Shown here: positions 1 to 11,900 of the stretch, piece after piece
How positions within the stretch are numbered: the first letter of the stretch is position 1
Layout of the letters: the number at the start of each line of letters is the position of its first letter
Assembly: GCF_021155765.1 (NCBI RefSeq)
Contig: NC_060109.1
Coordinates: forward strand, 2,505,001-2,569,000
Source: Diprion similis
Lineage: Eukaryota; Arthropoda; Insecta; Hymenoptera; Diprionidae
DNA: 64,000 nucleotides
Reading direction: 5' to 3'
Made by a program: the position numbers and the translations under genes
Notes under the pieces: model-generated
The model's database searches: none
The model's input: only the letters and a program-made list of their open reading frames with translations
What the model was told of the DNA's origin: nothing

Positions 1-86
1 AACGTCGAGAAGTATGCTAGTATGATGGAAAACTTATAATTCAAAAACTATTTGCTATGATGCAATGTATTGTTTCCACCTTTCAG

Positions 87-1671
87 GCTCATATGTTTTT
101 ACTGCGAAGGTGTGTTCAAGGATCGCAATACACTGAAAGAACACATGCGGAAGAAACTTCACAAAACACTTAATCCAGCGGATAAAAAATATGACAAATT
201 CTATGTCATCAATTATCTGGAACCTGGAAGAAATTTGCAACAAAAGCAGGTTTGTATTCCATAAGTCTACAAAAATCTATGAAATCTAAATTCATTCTCA
301 ATTAAACTGTTCTAAAAAATGGCAGTAAAGACTGCAGGGTTTAAAAAAATTTCTAGAATACCTTTGAAATATTGTTAAAATCTGTAAAATTTGGTATTCT
401 TATGTAATTATTGTTATACAGCACAAAATCGTACGTACGTAATGTCTTTTTATTTTCGTTTCAGAATAGTGTCGATGATTCTGAGGATCCGTCTGGTTTC
501 ACCAGCGGAAGTGACGATGGTGAAAATGCATGGTCTGATTGGGATGGAGAAAGCATTGATGTGGTCTGTCTGTTTTGCCCTTATAACAACCGCGATTTCA
601 CTAACATCCTCAGTCACATGATCAACAAGCATCAGTTCAATTTTGAGGAAGTAACGAAAGACTGTGATTTTTATCAGAGGGTACGAAAAATAGTATAAAA
701 ATTAGAATTTACTTAGTAAACATAAGCAATTAATTTAAATTGCTTTCCTAAAGTGTCCAGTAATAACTTTTTTTTATTGATTTTATTCAATATTTTCTCA
801 CGAAATATTAGTACGTATAAAAAAAAATTCAAGTCTCTTTCCGCAAGTCACGCTACTTCCTTCATCATTCTCATCAATTTCATTGAAACAGGTAAAAATA
901 GTAAATTTTGTAAGAAGACAAATCCATATACAAAAAAAGTGCGTATTTTGTGATGAGGCCGCAAATGATCTTGGTGAACACATGAGTCTATTTTGCCATT
1001 GTAAACTACCTGCTCGTCGTGTTTGGGATCAGCCAGAGTAAGTATTTTAACGCATCATCACCCAATCTGGGTCAACATAAATCTGGAAATTCCATTTTTA
1101 TTTATTCGTGGTAGCAAAACTTGCCGTACCGTTTTCTCATGATTTGAAATAAATTTCACTCACAATCAAAGAATCAATTTTGATTCCACTATTTCAATAA
1201 ATCAAATTTTTCAAAAACACTGATAGTCAGTCAATTTTTCAACATTCAACAATCATTTTTTATCTCATAAATCATAGCTGATTAGGTATGTAATTTATTG
1301 GAACACCAGTAGAAAATTTTCTGTCTTATTTTGTATTGAAAAATCTCGATGATGAGATCTGGCAATAACTGATGTGTGAAATTGATTTGCTAATACATTG
1401 TGATTCACCAAATTTATAACTTTTTTTTTTTTTTTTGTTTCGTATTCTAGATACTATTTTCCAACGTATGAAAACGATTCTTTTCTTTATAATCTCGAAG
1501 TAAATGGCGACGACGACCAAGATTCCGATATGGATAACATTTCTGCAGAAATGTAAGGGTAGAAAACTGATAATTATAATTATTGACAATGAATCTTTCG
1601 ACCAATTACCACGCAATTAGCTTCAACTAATTCAATAAAAAAAAATCTTTTTTCCCAGGAGCAATCTGTGA
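87..1671 (+). CDS. ZNF277: Zinc finger protein 277 homolog, C-terminal exons (5' partial)
   Basis: Four or five exons of a C2H2 zinc-finger protein of the ZNF277 family, a nuclear protein linked in other animals to chromatin regulation and ribosomal protein S2 binding. Exons: 87-249, 465-680, 892-1037, 1451-1552 (or to a stop at 1554-1556), and possibly 1659-1671. Every intron has GT...AG ends and the phases agree. Exon 1 holds a finger (CFYC...H...H). Exon 2 has an acidic stretch, then CLFCPYNN with paired His. Exon 3 has VNFVRRQIH and CVFC, leading into VWDQPE. Exon 4 continues YYFPTYEND and ends in an acidic tail. The WDQ-E-YYFPTYEND block across the exon 3/4 junction is the family signature. 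The start of the gene lies left of the window. An AATAAA at 2010-2015 is a possible poly(A) signal. Confidence 0.9.
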
Positions 1672-2965
1672 GGAAAAATGTGACTCGATCGACTATAAAT
1701 TGAACTGTGTATAGTGTTAATATAGATACATATAATTAAGTGTAAAATTATTGGTGAAAAAGAAAAATGAATATTTGTACAAATAATATACCTACGTTTA
1801 CAAAACGGTATATAAGTCACACATTCATTCTGTGTGTTTAGTTAACACATGATATTATGATTGCCCGTATTTAACTATCAACATGTTGAAAGTTTGTGTA
1901 AAAAAAAATTTAATTATTCTTCTCGTTACTATAATTATGTTGTTGGTAAATATATAAGGTATTTCATTGTAATTCAGCAATTCGAGCATTTCAAAGGGTA
2001 AACAAAAAAAATAAACAATAATATAATAACACAGCTGAAAAATATCTCCATGTACTGTTATTGATGCGTATAAATTTTATAAAAATGTAATATTTTATTC
2101 TTTTTTCTTTTGTGATAAGTTCATGATATTTTTTCTACGAAAATAGAGCGTATTTACATATGACTATGATTGATTATTTGATAATGTAAGTGAAATACAA
2201 AATCCCGTTTCAGAGCATTAAATAACAAGCCTTCGTTTTTATTCATTAGTATACAGTTATTCTCAAAATATAAAGATATATTAAAATAAGCTATTCGTAC
2301 AACAAACCTGTTGCTGGACTCATTATATCACTGAATAACCGTGACGTATCTCATATTAATAATCATCACTATTGCAAGGCCACTGCAATTTACAAATATT
2401 GTTTCTCTTACAACGATTTTTTTTTTCATTTATAGCTAAAATCGAAAAAACGAGGTATTATTTTTGTAATTTGATTACCCAACGGTGAAGCAGGCACATT
2501 TAAGTGGAAAAATTATTCTTGGTCTTTTCCACATTAATTTCGTGAAAATTTTACACTTCAGTCATGTCTCAAAAACGTTTAATTATTTCTATTCGCCAAT
2601 CACAATTACGGTAACCCTATAATAGCGAAAGTCTATCCTAAGTATGGGAAATGGTAAAAGCGTCGATTTTAGACATACGTAAATTCTTTGTGCGAGATTC
2701 AATAGTAAAGTAAATCAAGTCGAGTCATATGTACATCTGCTTATACGACTAAGAATACTAGTCATGTAGGAATGAGATGAGACAATCAGAAAGGTTCTGT
2801 AATGACAATTAGAATCTTCTGAACACTCGAGTCAAACTGGACTCATTGGATGTCTACATTTTGTTGAGTGATATAACGCTGTAGTAAATTTTCGACGTGT
2901 TCGAGAGTAGTTAAAAACTATGAACTTGTCTGCGAAAGCGTAATAAACTCAACCTTTGGCCACAC
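1672..2965. other. Intergenic region between convergent genes
   Basis: AT-rich sequence between the 3' end of ZNF277 and the 3' end of the minus-strand Star-like gene. It should hold both 3' untranslated regions: AATAAA at 2010-2015 on the plus strand, and TTTATT near 2237 read as AATAAA on the minus strand. No other gene or repeat seen. Confidence 0.5.
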
Positions 2966-5900
2966 TCAGGGCAACGACTTTAAAAACCCCTTTTTTGCAA
3001 ATATTAAATCGTTCGCAAGGTTGTTCTCGTGCGTTACCAAGCCAATAACATCATACCCTTGCTTTTCCATCATTGACGACATATGCTCAAGGCTATTATC
3101 GCCGTGAATATACTCGACGGAAAGAGTCTGAAAAGAGAAATGAACTTTTATTGACTGCGGTTTTTGTATAAGCTTTAAAGTCACTAATAATTGCAGCTGA
3201 GAGCTCGGAATTGAAAATCAATTTGTCTCATTCTGCAGTGGTCCAATTCCCACCTTTATATCCATCTTGTGAAAAGGAATCGTTTTCAGAACTTCTAACT
3301 CTTGTCCCTCGATATCCAAACTGAAGTAATCTACTCGTTTCAAATCAAGTGCTGCGATATAAGTTGCCAATGGTAAGCATTGTATTTTGATATGCGTGCC
3401 GTGATGAGCCACATCTGCAGTGTTTTCCAAGCCATCTTCTTCAGGACCGTGTGCCGTATGTAACCGACCAATGTTATCAGCCATCAGAAAAGATCCCTGA
3501 AAGAAAATTTGTTCTTGGGAATAAATCATTGCAAGATGTAATGATAAGGTAAGTGAAATGGTGACGCCGCCTCCTATGTTATTGATGTTCTCTTAAAAGG
3601 ATGCTGTATTCCATCCTTACCGATGACGTTAATATGATGACATACTGCAGTCAGCGTAATTCTACATGCAACGCGGTTTACCAATACCCATAAAAAGTTT
3701 TGTAATACGCAACAATAATGCCAAGAAATGTACTTCTGTGATTAAGTTACCACTTGCTGCGGCATTTTCACATCAATCCTCCAAAGGGTTCAATAATAGT
3801 CAAAATAAAGAACATTTGACTCGATCGGTAAAGACTGACCAAAGCATCTTTGTGTAAGTTGAAATGTTGTTGAGAACTTTATGTGAACAAAAGCAACTTA
3901 CCAGCATAGGATATTTTTTAGTACTCAGACAAGTATTGGATAAAAATGCCTTCCTATTTTTCTGCTGCAGCTTGTGGTAGTTCATGGGATCGGCCTCGAT
4001 GAGAATACCGGTCCAGTTCAAGTTTTTTTCAAAGAACAAAGTGTTGCTTCTGGTCTCACCGTCGTAAGCACCGCACTCTATAAAAAACCCATTCGTCTGA
4101 AAATAGATAAGAAACAAGACTTGGATTACCAGCTAAAGGATAGTCCGGGAGTAAAAAAAATCAGAAGGTATGTTACATTGATATCGTGTAAATCGTAAAA
4201 ATGGACTTGCCATGTTTTTGAAAATTTCATTGATTTTCGCTGCTTGTCCCATCGATGGGTCGATCACTTCTGGGTTATCGAGATTGTAAGGCAACGACGC
4301 GTTGTACCGATTTACTATCCATTTTTTCCGTGTCTCCTCCAAAAGTCCAGGGTCAAACATGGAAGTGCTCTCGTTGTTGTAGTTGCTTTTTTCGACTGAA
4401 CAGAAAATTAATATAAATATAACATTTGTGCTGATTTTGTTTCAATCTATAATAAAATCTCTTTGTGATAAAAATTATTTCAGAGGTTTTCATAAACTTC
4501 AAGAATATCCCACACCATTTGCTAAAAAAAAATGTTTTAATAACTTTCTCAGAATTTGAGTTAGTAAGTTCTTACCGACTGAGTAAAATTTTGCTCATGG
4601 AATCCGAAAAACTTGCAACCAAACACGAATATAAAAAAAAATGTTTACATTACGCAACAATAATACCAGCAGAAGTACTTCGTCTAGTTTAAAATCAATA
4701 CTAAATTTCAGACACATATATTCGAAATTTTTAGCATTAGTCTCGCATGATGTTGAAAAATATTTGAACAAATTTGTTCGACATTGCCGGTAGAATTACG
4801 CTATTTGATGATTGTTAAACCATGTTTTATTTCACTCAGTCGGTAAAACCTAACTACAGCATCCTCTTAAGAGTTTCATAACAGTAGGTGCTGCTTATCT
4901 CCATAAACATTATTTTAAAGGTTTTCAGAAACTTTCCGAATTGCCCAAACTATTCACGTAATTAGTTGAATAGTTTGCTAAAAATTTTCATTAAATTAGG
5001 AAGTTTTTAAGAACTTCGAGTCTAAAGTAAGGTTAGTTTTCATGGTCAACTTAACCATATCAATTTAATGAGTAAAATACGATGATACGTCATCATCGAT
5101 GCAGGTATTCTTCAACCTCTCACGTTTCTACGTTATGTTAAACTAAATGTGTGACCGCATCATGCTGAAGAAAAAAAAAAAAAAAAAAAATTACAACGGC
5201 ATCCTGTAGAGAAAGAGAAATTTTACTCATGTTGCACATGAACATAAGAAGTGAAGGCCAGTAAATAGCTATGCTTTTCAGTTTTTACGTATAAGTATGA
5301 AGGTTCAATAAATCTTGGCTGTTTATTAACAATTTTTATTTCGTCAAACAGAACTAATTTGTATTTTTAACAAGTTATTCAGCGTTGTTGTTGTTATTGA
5401 AAAATAACTAATTCTCGTATCAAGTTTCTGCGCTAACGATGAAATACTTCAATGATTCTTCGACACAAAATAATAACAACGATTGTTTCCTGAAATTCTT
5501 TGACGTTCTCCATAGGCGTATTTTTGTGAATTCATAAAAAGAACAAAAGAGTTTCCGTTCCACAAGATTGACTTAAAATGCATATCGTAGGTTCGAATTG
5601 CTATACGCAACAGAGCATATAATGCTTCGCCATAATCTAAATTCATCGCACGTTAATACCGGCTTATTAACTGCACAATACACCAACTATTCTATTGTAT
5701 AGAATTCTGCAATATATTGGTTATATTCGCTGGTAAAATGTCTCTGCACTTAAAATGTGCAGAATGGTCGTCGCTATTTTGCTGTATTAAATTTCCACTT
5801 TAGACTGTATCTCATAAACGAACGTAGCGCCTAATGCAGATGATATTATGTCAGTAAATTTACTGCAAGCATTATATATATGTTACGGAGCTAGATATAA

Positions 5901-8900
5901 CATGATTAGCAAAAAATCATATTACATTTTAATAATTTTAATTACGAAGGTAATTAGAATATTCTTTCATGAGTTACGTCAGCATAATCATTAATCATTC
6001 GGTCAACACGTTGAGTAATTAAATTACGTACACAAAATCTGGTACAATTTTCTGTGGATTTTGAGTGTCAACGAAGCTACAAGACTTGACGAATCGACTT
6101 GAAATATCAAAGATAACACAGATAAAATTTAACATCGGACTTTATACAGTTTAGTACTATATAACAAATAAGCATATAAAGGATACCGAAGATTCGAGAA
6201 AAAGAAATTAAACTGTCAAGATTGTTACTATACTTATGCTTATCGATCGCTGAAAGTAATCATGAGATAAACTCGGTTGTTAATTATGGTATGTATTCGG
6301 TAGCAGCGGGACACACGAATTGAACAATAGTTATAAATAATAAATATATCTTTCGAAAGAAAAATACAATTTTAATCTTCAATTATAACTATGTCTTAAG
6401 TTAGTGTTTTAATGAATTATAAATAAATTCTGTCATTTATTCCTGGATAAATGTTATTAATAATTACATTATTATTAATAAATTAAATAAATCAAGCTTC
6501 TCAACGATATAAGAAACCCGACACGACAAAATACTGCATCTACTGATAGTAACGATCGTTAAAACAACTAACATAAAAAAATGTACCAACAAGCACGTAG
6601 CGTCTTTTGCATTTGCATTGTACGTTCAAGACTAGAAAACAAGTGAATAAGAAACGTGAATATGTATTTTTATTATTGTACAGTGTACGATGATGTGGTA
6701 CAACAAAATTAGTCAACGATCAGAGTTAAACGGTCCATATGCAGAGCATCGACTTAAAAACATGTCCGCCGGATAGAAAGAGACAAGATATTATTCAGGA
6801 TGTCGATGGAATATTCAGCCAATAGAGGTCTTAAAAAGAGACAACAATTGGCAATAACAATGCTCTACCTCGCTTGCACAGCGATTTAGAGTGATTTGAA
6901 AGCTCAAAGAATTACGATTTTCCTCCATTAAAATTAAAAACTTGGGTTATGTGATGATAAAATGGCGCCGACAACCAGGCTCTGACGTCATGAAGACATT
7001 TTCCATGAACAGTCTGACATGGAGAGCGGCCAGGATGACCAACCACCACGATATACGTAACCTTGAAAATTTTAACAGTTGAATTCACAATTGTCAATAT
7101 TTTTAAGGTTATATACATCGCGGCGAACTGTAGTTTAAATTTGTGACGGTTTATCGCCCTGGCAACCAGCCGCCCTCGGATTTTGGTGCGTGCGCATTAA
7201 ATTTTAGAAGACGACGAACCATGGGGTCGTTAGGAAGTCACTCTGTGTGTACATATACATATATGCCTCGTATTTACATCAACTATTACTTCTTTTATCT
7301 TGAAACTTTTTTATTGATCTCCGTGAGAAGAGTTCCAAAATTTTTTCTTGTATCTCTTTTAGTTTATGAGATATTCGCCTGGGGCGATTAAAAAAAACCA
7401 CCCTGTATACACATACATTTCAGCTCGAAAACTTGGAATTTGTATGCTGGTGTTTGTTGCTCAATCTTGATTTATATCAGAAAAAAATTATTCATTTTCA
7501 CAACGGAGTAATTTATTTTAAATACCGACGTTTGGAAAGTGTATGCATGCCAATAAATTACTGCATTATTTGCTATCCAACAGACCAGCTTTACGAAGAA
7601 TATGGAACACTATAGACCTACGCAAACAATACTTGAAAGACATAGCCATCAGACTACATAGAAAACCAAACAAAATTGAAGAAATGAAGAGAAGACACGG
7701 CCAACCAACAAGAGCCATGACAACAAGAACCCTACAAATCGGCCGAGCACATACAACACACGGCAATCATCAAGAAAAAACAATTGCAAATCAATTATAC
7801 CGCAATTATCTATCGCATGAATTTAACAGAATACCAACGACACCATTTAAAAAACACTTAACACATTGGCTGATCAACAAAGTTAGAAGATATTGAGAAA
7901 TGGAATTGAACCATTTATCTCAAATGGTGATTGCCATTTTAGATTCTACCGGTAAAGAAAATTAATACTTTGAAAACAGCGTTTATCACAATTCAAAATC
8001 AGAATTTAAAAAGTACGATCTTTCCTGGTCAAATTGTGGATTGTTGTTAAATTGAAATATTTGAAATTTATAGATTCAAAACGTAAACATTCGTTGAAAA
8101 AAATTCGAAATATCATTGTATGTGTAATCATTGAAAAAATCAGGCTGATGTTTGTAACGTTAACGTAGTGATGCATCTTTGGAAAAAGAAGTAGATATTT
8201 TGTAACTTTAGAATTACTTGAAATTTAGTAAACTGTTTTAATACAGTATCAAGAAACTCAGATTCTATGAATTCAACACTTTTTCAGATCTTCTTAAAGG
8301 TGCAATGTAGTAATTTTTGTTTCATCGTTTCGATACGTTAACGTTACTAACTTCAGCCTAGTTTGAAAAAAACAAATCACTTCGGTTTTCCTTCTTCCCT
8401 GCAAAAATGTTCCTCCAAGTGTTACATTACATTTGTTACAATTAGTAGTTTTTTTACCCGTAAAATCGAATTGTGAAAACCTTCACCAAAATTAAAATCT
8501 TATATTTGTTTTTTACTTGGTCTTTGTTTATCACCAAAATTGTTGTTTCTCTCGAATTCTGGTATTATCAACCAACAGTCTAACTTTCTCCAGTTTCAAT
8601 ATTTTAAAACAAATTTTGAATTGCATCTTGATTAAAAAATATATCATTATCTGCAACTTCGCGTTCTTGATCGACAGAATCACGCTGAAAATTGTTAAAG
8701 CTAAAATGTAACATTAAAATTAGTATAATTTCTTTTGTTTATTGAAAAACATCAAATTTGCCATTGCGAAATTAGATCAGTTTCTTTATTCGCTTACTTT
8801 TCATCATCTTAAACTGCAACAACCAAGTTTCAGTCGTGAGTAACCAAGTCTTACTCGTATTATTAAAATTCGATTAAGTGCTTGAAAATCTTGGCTGTTT

Positions 8901-11900
8901 AGACCGGTAATACATTAATCATTCAACGCTCTAACAGCAGGAATAGCATTAATGTGGTTGTACGTGTAAACTAAAATTAAATTGCTAACCACTTCCGACA
9001 TGAGTAAAAAAACTACTCACGATGTATTTTTTTTATTTTTCCTTAGTCCAATTACTTGCTGAATTTAATTCCGCTTTACGAGAATAATCAACCAAGCAGC
9101 AAGCTCAATGATTTCATGTTACACGAGATTAATTTTGAAATAGACTCAATTCGTTTCGATATTTTACTGAGTTATCAAAGTTACGAAAATTGCATATTAT
9201 AATCCAAACACATAAGTATCGAGGTAATTTTTCTTGTTACATGGTGGTTTTGGCACATATTATATGATCTTTGAATTAAAGTACTAATTTTTCTGCAATA
9301 TTTTCCGGCTCGCATATAGTTCACGAAGGCCAACTCATCCTTTATAAATCAATATGAAACGGTCCGAGAGCGAAACAGATTCTATTTCCTTCTCAAGCTA
9401 TAACCTTACAAGATGTGTAATATCAGAAGCCTCTGGTGAAGAAAATTCTTCTCTTAAATTTTTTTGCCAAAGCTGTAATGTCAAGTATTTCAGAAAAGGT
9501 TCTATAAAATTTCTCCTAATTAGTCTTAGTCTCATTCGAACAGATCCTTTCCGAAAAACGCTGTTTTTCGAAGTATATTTCATCTGCTAATCAATTTCAA
9601 ATATAGATTTCCAGAAGGATATTAGTTTTCACCTTAACGCTGATTTTTATACCTTTCATGCGTATTCATTCGACGATTTATTCCCCTTCGATTATGACGT
9701 AATATAAGAACATCCGTATACAGTCGGACCTCAGTTTTACGGACAACTGGAAACTAAGAGTCTGCAGAATCGAGGTTCCCAGAAAACCAATCCCGACTCA
9801 GACGTCTCAGGTTACCTCTGACCCCTTCAATATATTCGTCTAATTGCGATAGGGGGGGGGGGGGGGGGGGGGGGGAGTCTGCAGAAACGAGCTCCGTAGA
9901 ATTGAGGTCCGACTGTATAAGATTCTGACACGTTCGCTAACTCGAGAAATTTTAGGACCTATAGTGTTGGATGAGCACCGCTTGCACTGCCCGCCGCGCG
10001 CCACACTCTCATTTGTTTGCTGCTCGGTTTAAGGCCCCGCTGACCCGGCATGTCATATATATATTTCGTGACGTCAGAAGCGGGGAAATTGAGTGAAACG
10101 CCATTACGAATCCTGCGAGAACGGAAGCACGAATCTTACTCGGGAAATTTTTAAATTAAAGCCTGAATAAAAGTGTACGTGGCTAACTCAGTCACTGGTC
10201 ATGCAAATCGCTGATAATGTTTATAATAAAGAATAATGAAGTGAATAAAATCACGCCAAAACAAACATGGCCGATCGGAGCTACCGCATGTTGAATATTC
10301 ACTGATTGCACTGTTTCACAATTTCTTTCACTCTCGCCAGACAGTTAGCCACGTACAAAAGCACTCACTTTATTCGGGAAAACTTATACTATCAGTTATT
10401 TTTTTGTAAATATGGCACGATTCGTAACGGCGTTTTTCATGTGACAGCAGCCTGTTTATGGTCCACAAGAAGTATGGTCCGATCTGTAACTGACATCATT
10501 GGTTGGATCTAACAGAACAAGCCAATGAAATCAGCGGCCTTAGTTCACCGTTCAACGTTCAGACGCGCTGCACGTATTTATGACTTCACGATTTGATATT
10601 TTCAAGTCAGGTCAGCGGCGCCTTAATGATACGGCGCGCGGCCCGTAGTGTGAGTATACATGGTGTGCCTAGAACTCCTACGACACGCCCCTTTCTTCGA
10701 GGTTAAAGCCTTTAAGTGAGACATGTACCAACTGTCTAAAGAAATCCCTATATTGTTGGGGAATTATTTTTCTGGCGAACGCTACCCTGCTCGGTGATAC
10801 CATGATGTATAGTCGTGGTGTGAGTTGTTTAAAGTCCCGCTCATTTTTTTCCTACGCAGATTCAACGTCACAACAATTAATCACCACCGATCTAGGGTAT
10901 TTTGGCGCCGTTGGTGCACATCTTACTTAAGTCCAGTCCAGCGTGAGAGAAAAACTTTATTGGAGAAAGAAACTGCGCTCCTAGGCGTACCATGTATACC
11001 AACACTATGGCATAGCCCGCAGTGCAAGCGGTGCTCATCCAACACCGTAGCTCGTAAAATGTCTATTAAACATTGTTCATAAAAATCAATGCTGAAAACG
11101 AAATGGGGACTTTAAAGTGATGTGACGCTCCTCTTTTGGCAACAGAAACTGTTTATATTATTTATATTTAAGTCTGTAAGTTGTGTACAAAAAAAATAAA
11201 TAAAAAATATTTCAATAATCGGTAGCGATCTCTAAATATTTTTGTAAGTACCCATCTTTCATGGAAATCTTTTTTGAAGTATTTTGTAGCACTTACCCTG
11301 ATGGGCGAAAAAAATAAAATTCAATTTCTATGTAAAAAGAAGAAGTGCGAAAATTAGTTTATCCATATTCATATTTAACTACTGGTAGCGATCTTCAAAT
11401 AAGCTGTGGTCTTTCGTTAGCGACCTATAAATATTGTTTTATGCTCCACGCTTCAACGAGATTTTTTTTCTGAATTTAGCACAGAGTTTTCAAGCGAGAG
11501 GCGAAAAAAAATATTTACGACAGAAACTCCTGGTGGAAAAAATGCTTTGCAAATTTATCTGTGAAAGCGATAAAATATTGTTATATCTTATATTCAAATT
11601 TTACTTGAATAAATGTCAATCATAAAATAGACAGTAAAAGTTTTACACTGAAAAGTACTTGGACAAGTACTCTTATTCAGAAAAATTTTGCTCAAACAAC
11701 AATTTTCCTAATTATTCCTAAAAAAATAACAGATGCAGATGTACAATCTGATGGCAGAAAAGCTCTGAATTATATTTCTTTTTTATGTTTATTCAGGTTA
11801 TTCAGTAAAGTGTAGCCGAAAATGGAGTTTTTCACAAAACTTTTAGAGCATGTCATCTCAAAATTTTGGAATTCAATATGGCGGATCCAATGCGGTGGTC

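Larger units (their letters stand above)
9964..11045. mobile_element. Composite element with 27-bp perfect terminal inverted repeats
   Basis: Positions 9964-9990 and 11019-11045 are exact reverse complements, starting GTGTTGGATGAGCACC. Between them sit a 590-bp TTAA-flanked element (10033-10622) and a 346-bp inverted-repeat element (10654-10999). Little sequence is specific to the outer element. No target duplication is evident at the outer ends. No transposase. Confidence 0.65.

Noticed and set aside
4465..4692. 75-codon plus-strand frame with repeat similarity
   Set aside because: Part of the diverged dispersed repeat in an intron; no product recognised.
10825..11082. 85-codon plus-strand frame shared with 35530-35730
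   Set aside because: It lies in a non-autonomous inverted-repeat element and changes frame and end between copies; no sign of a protein.
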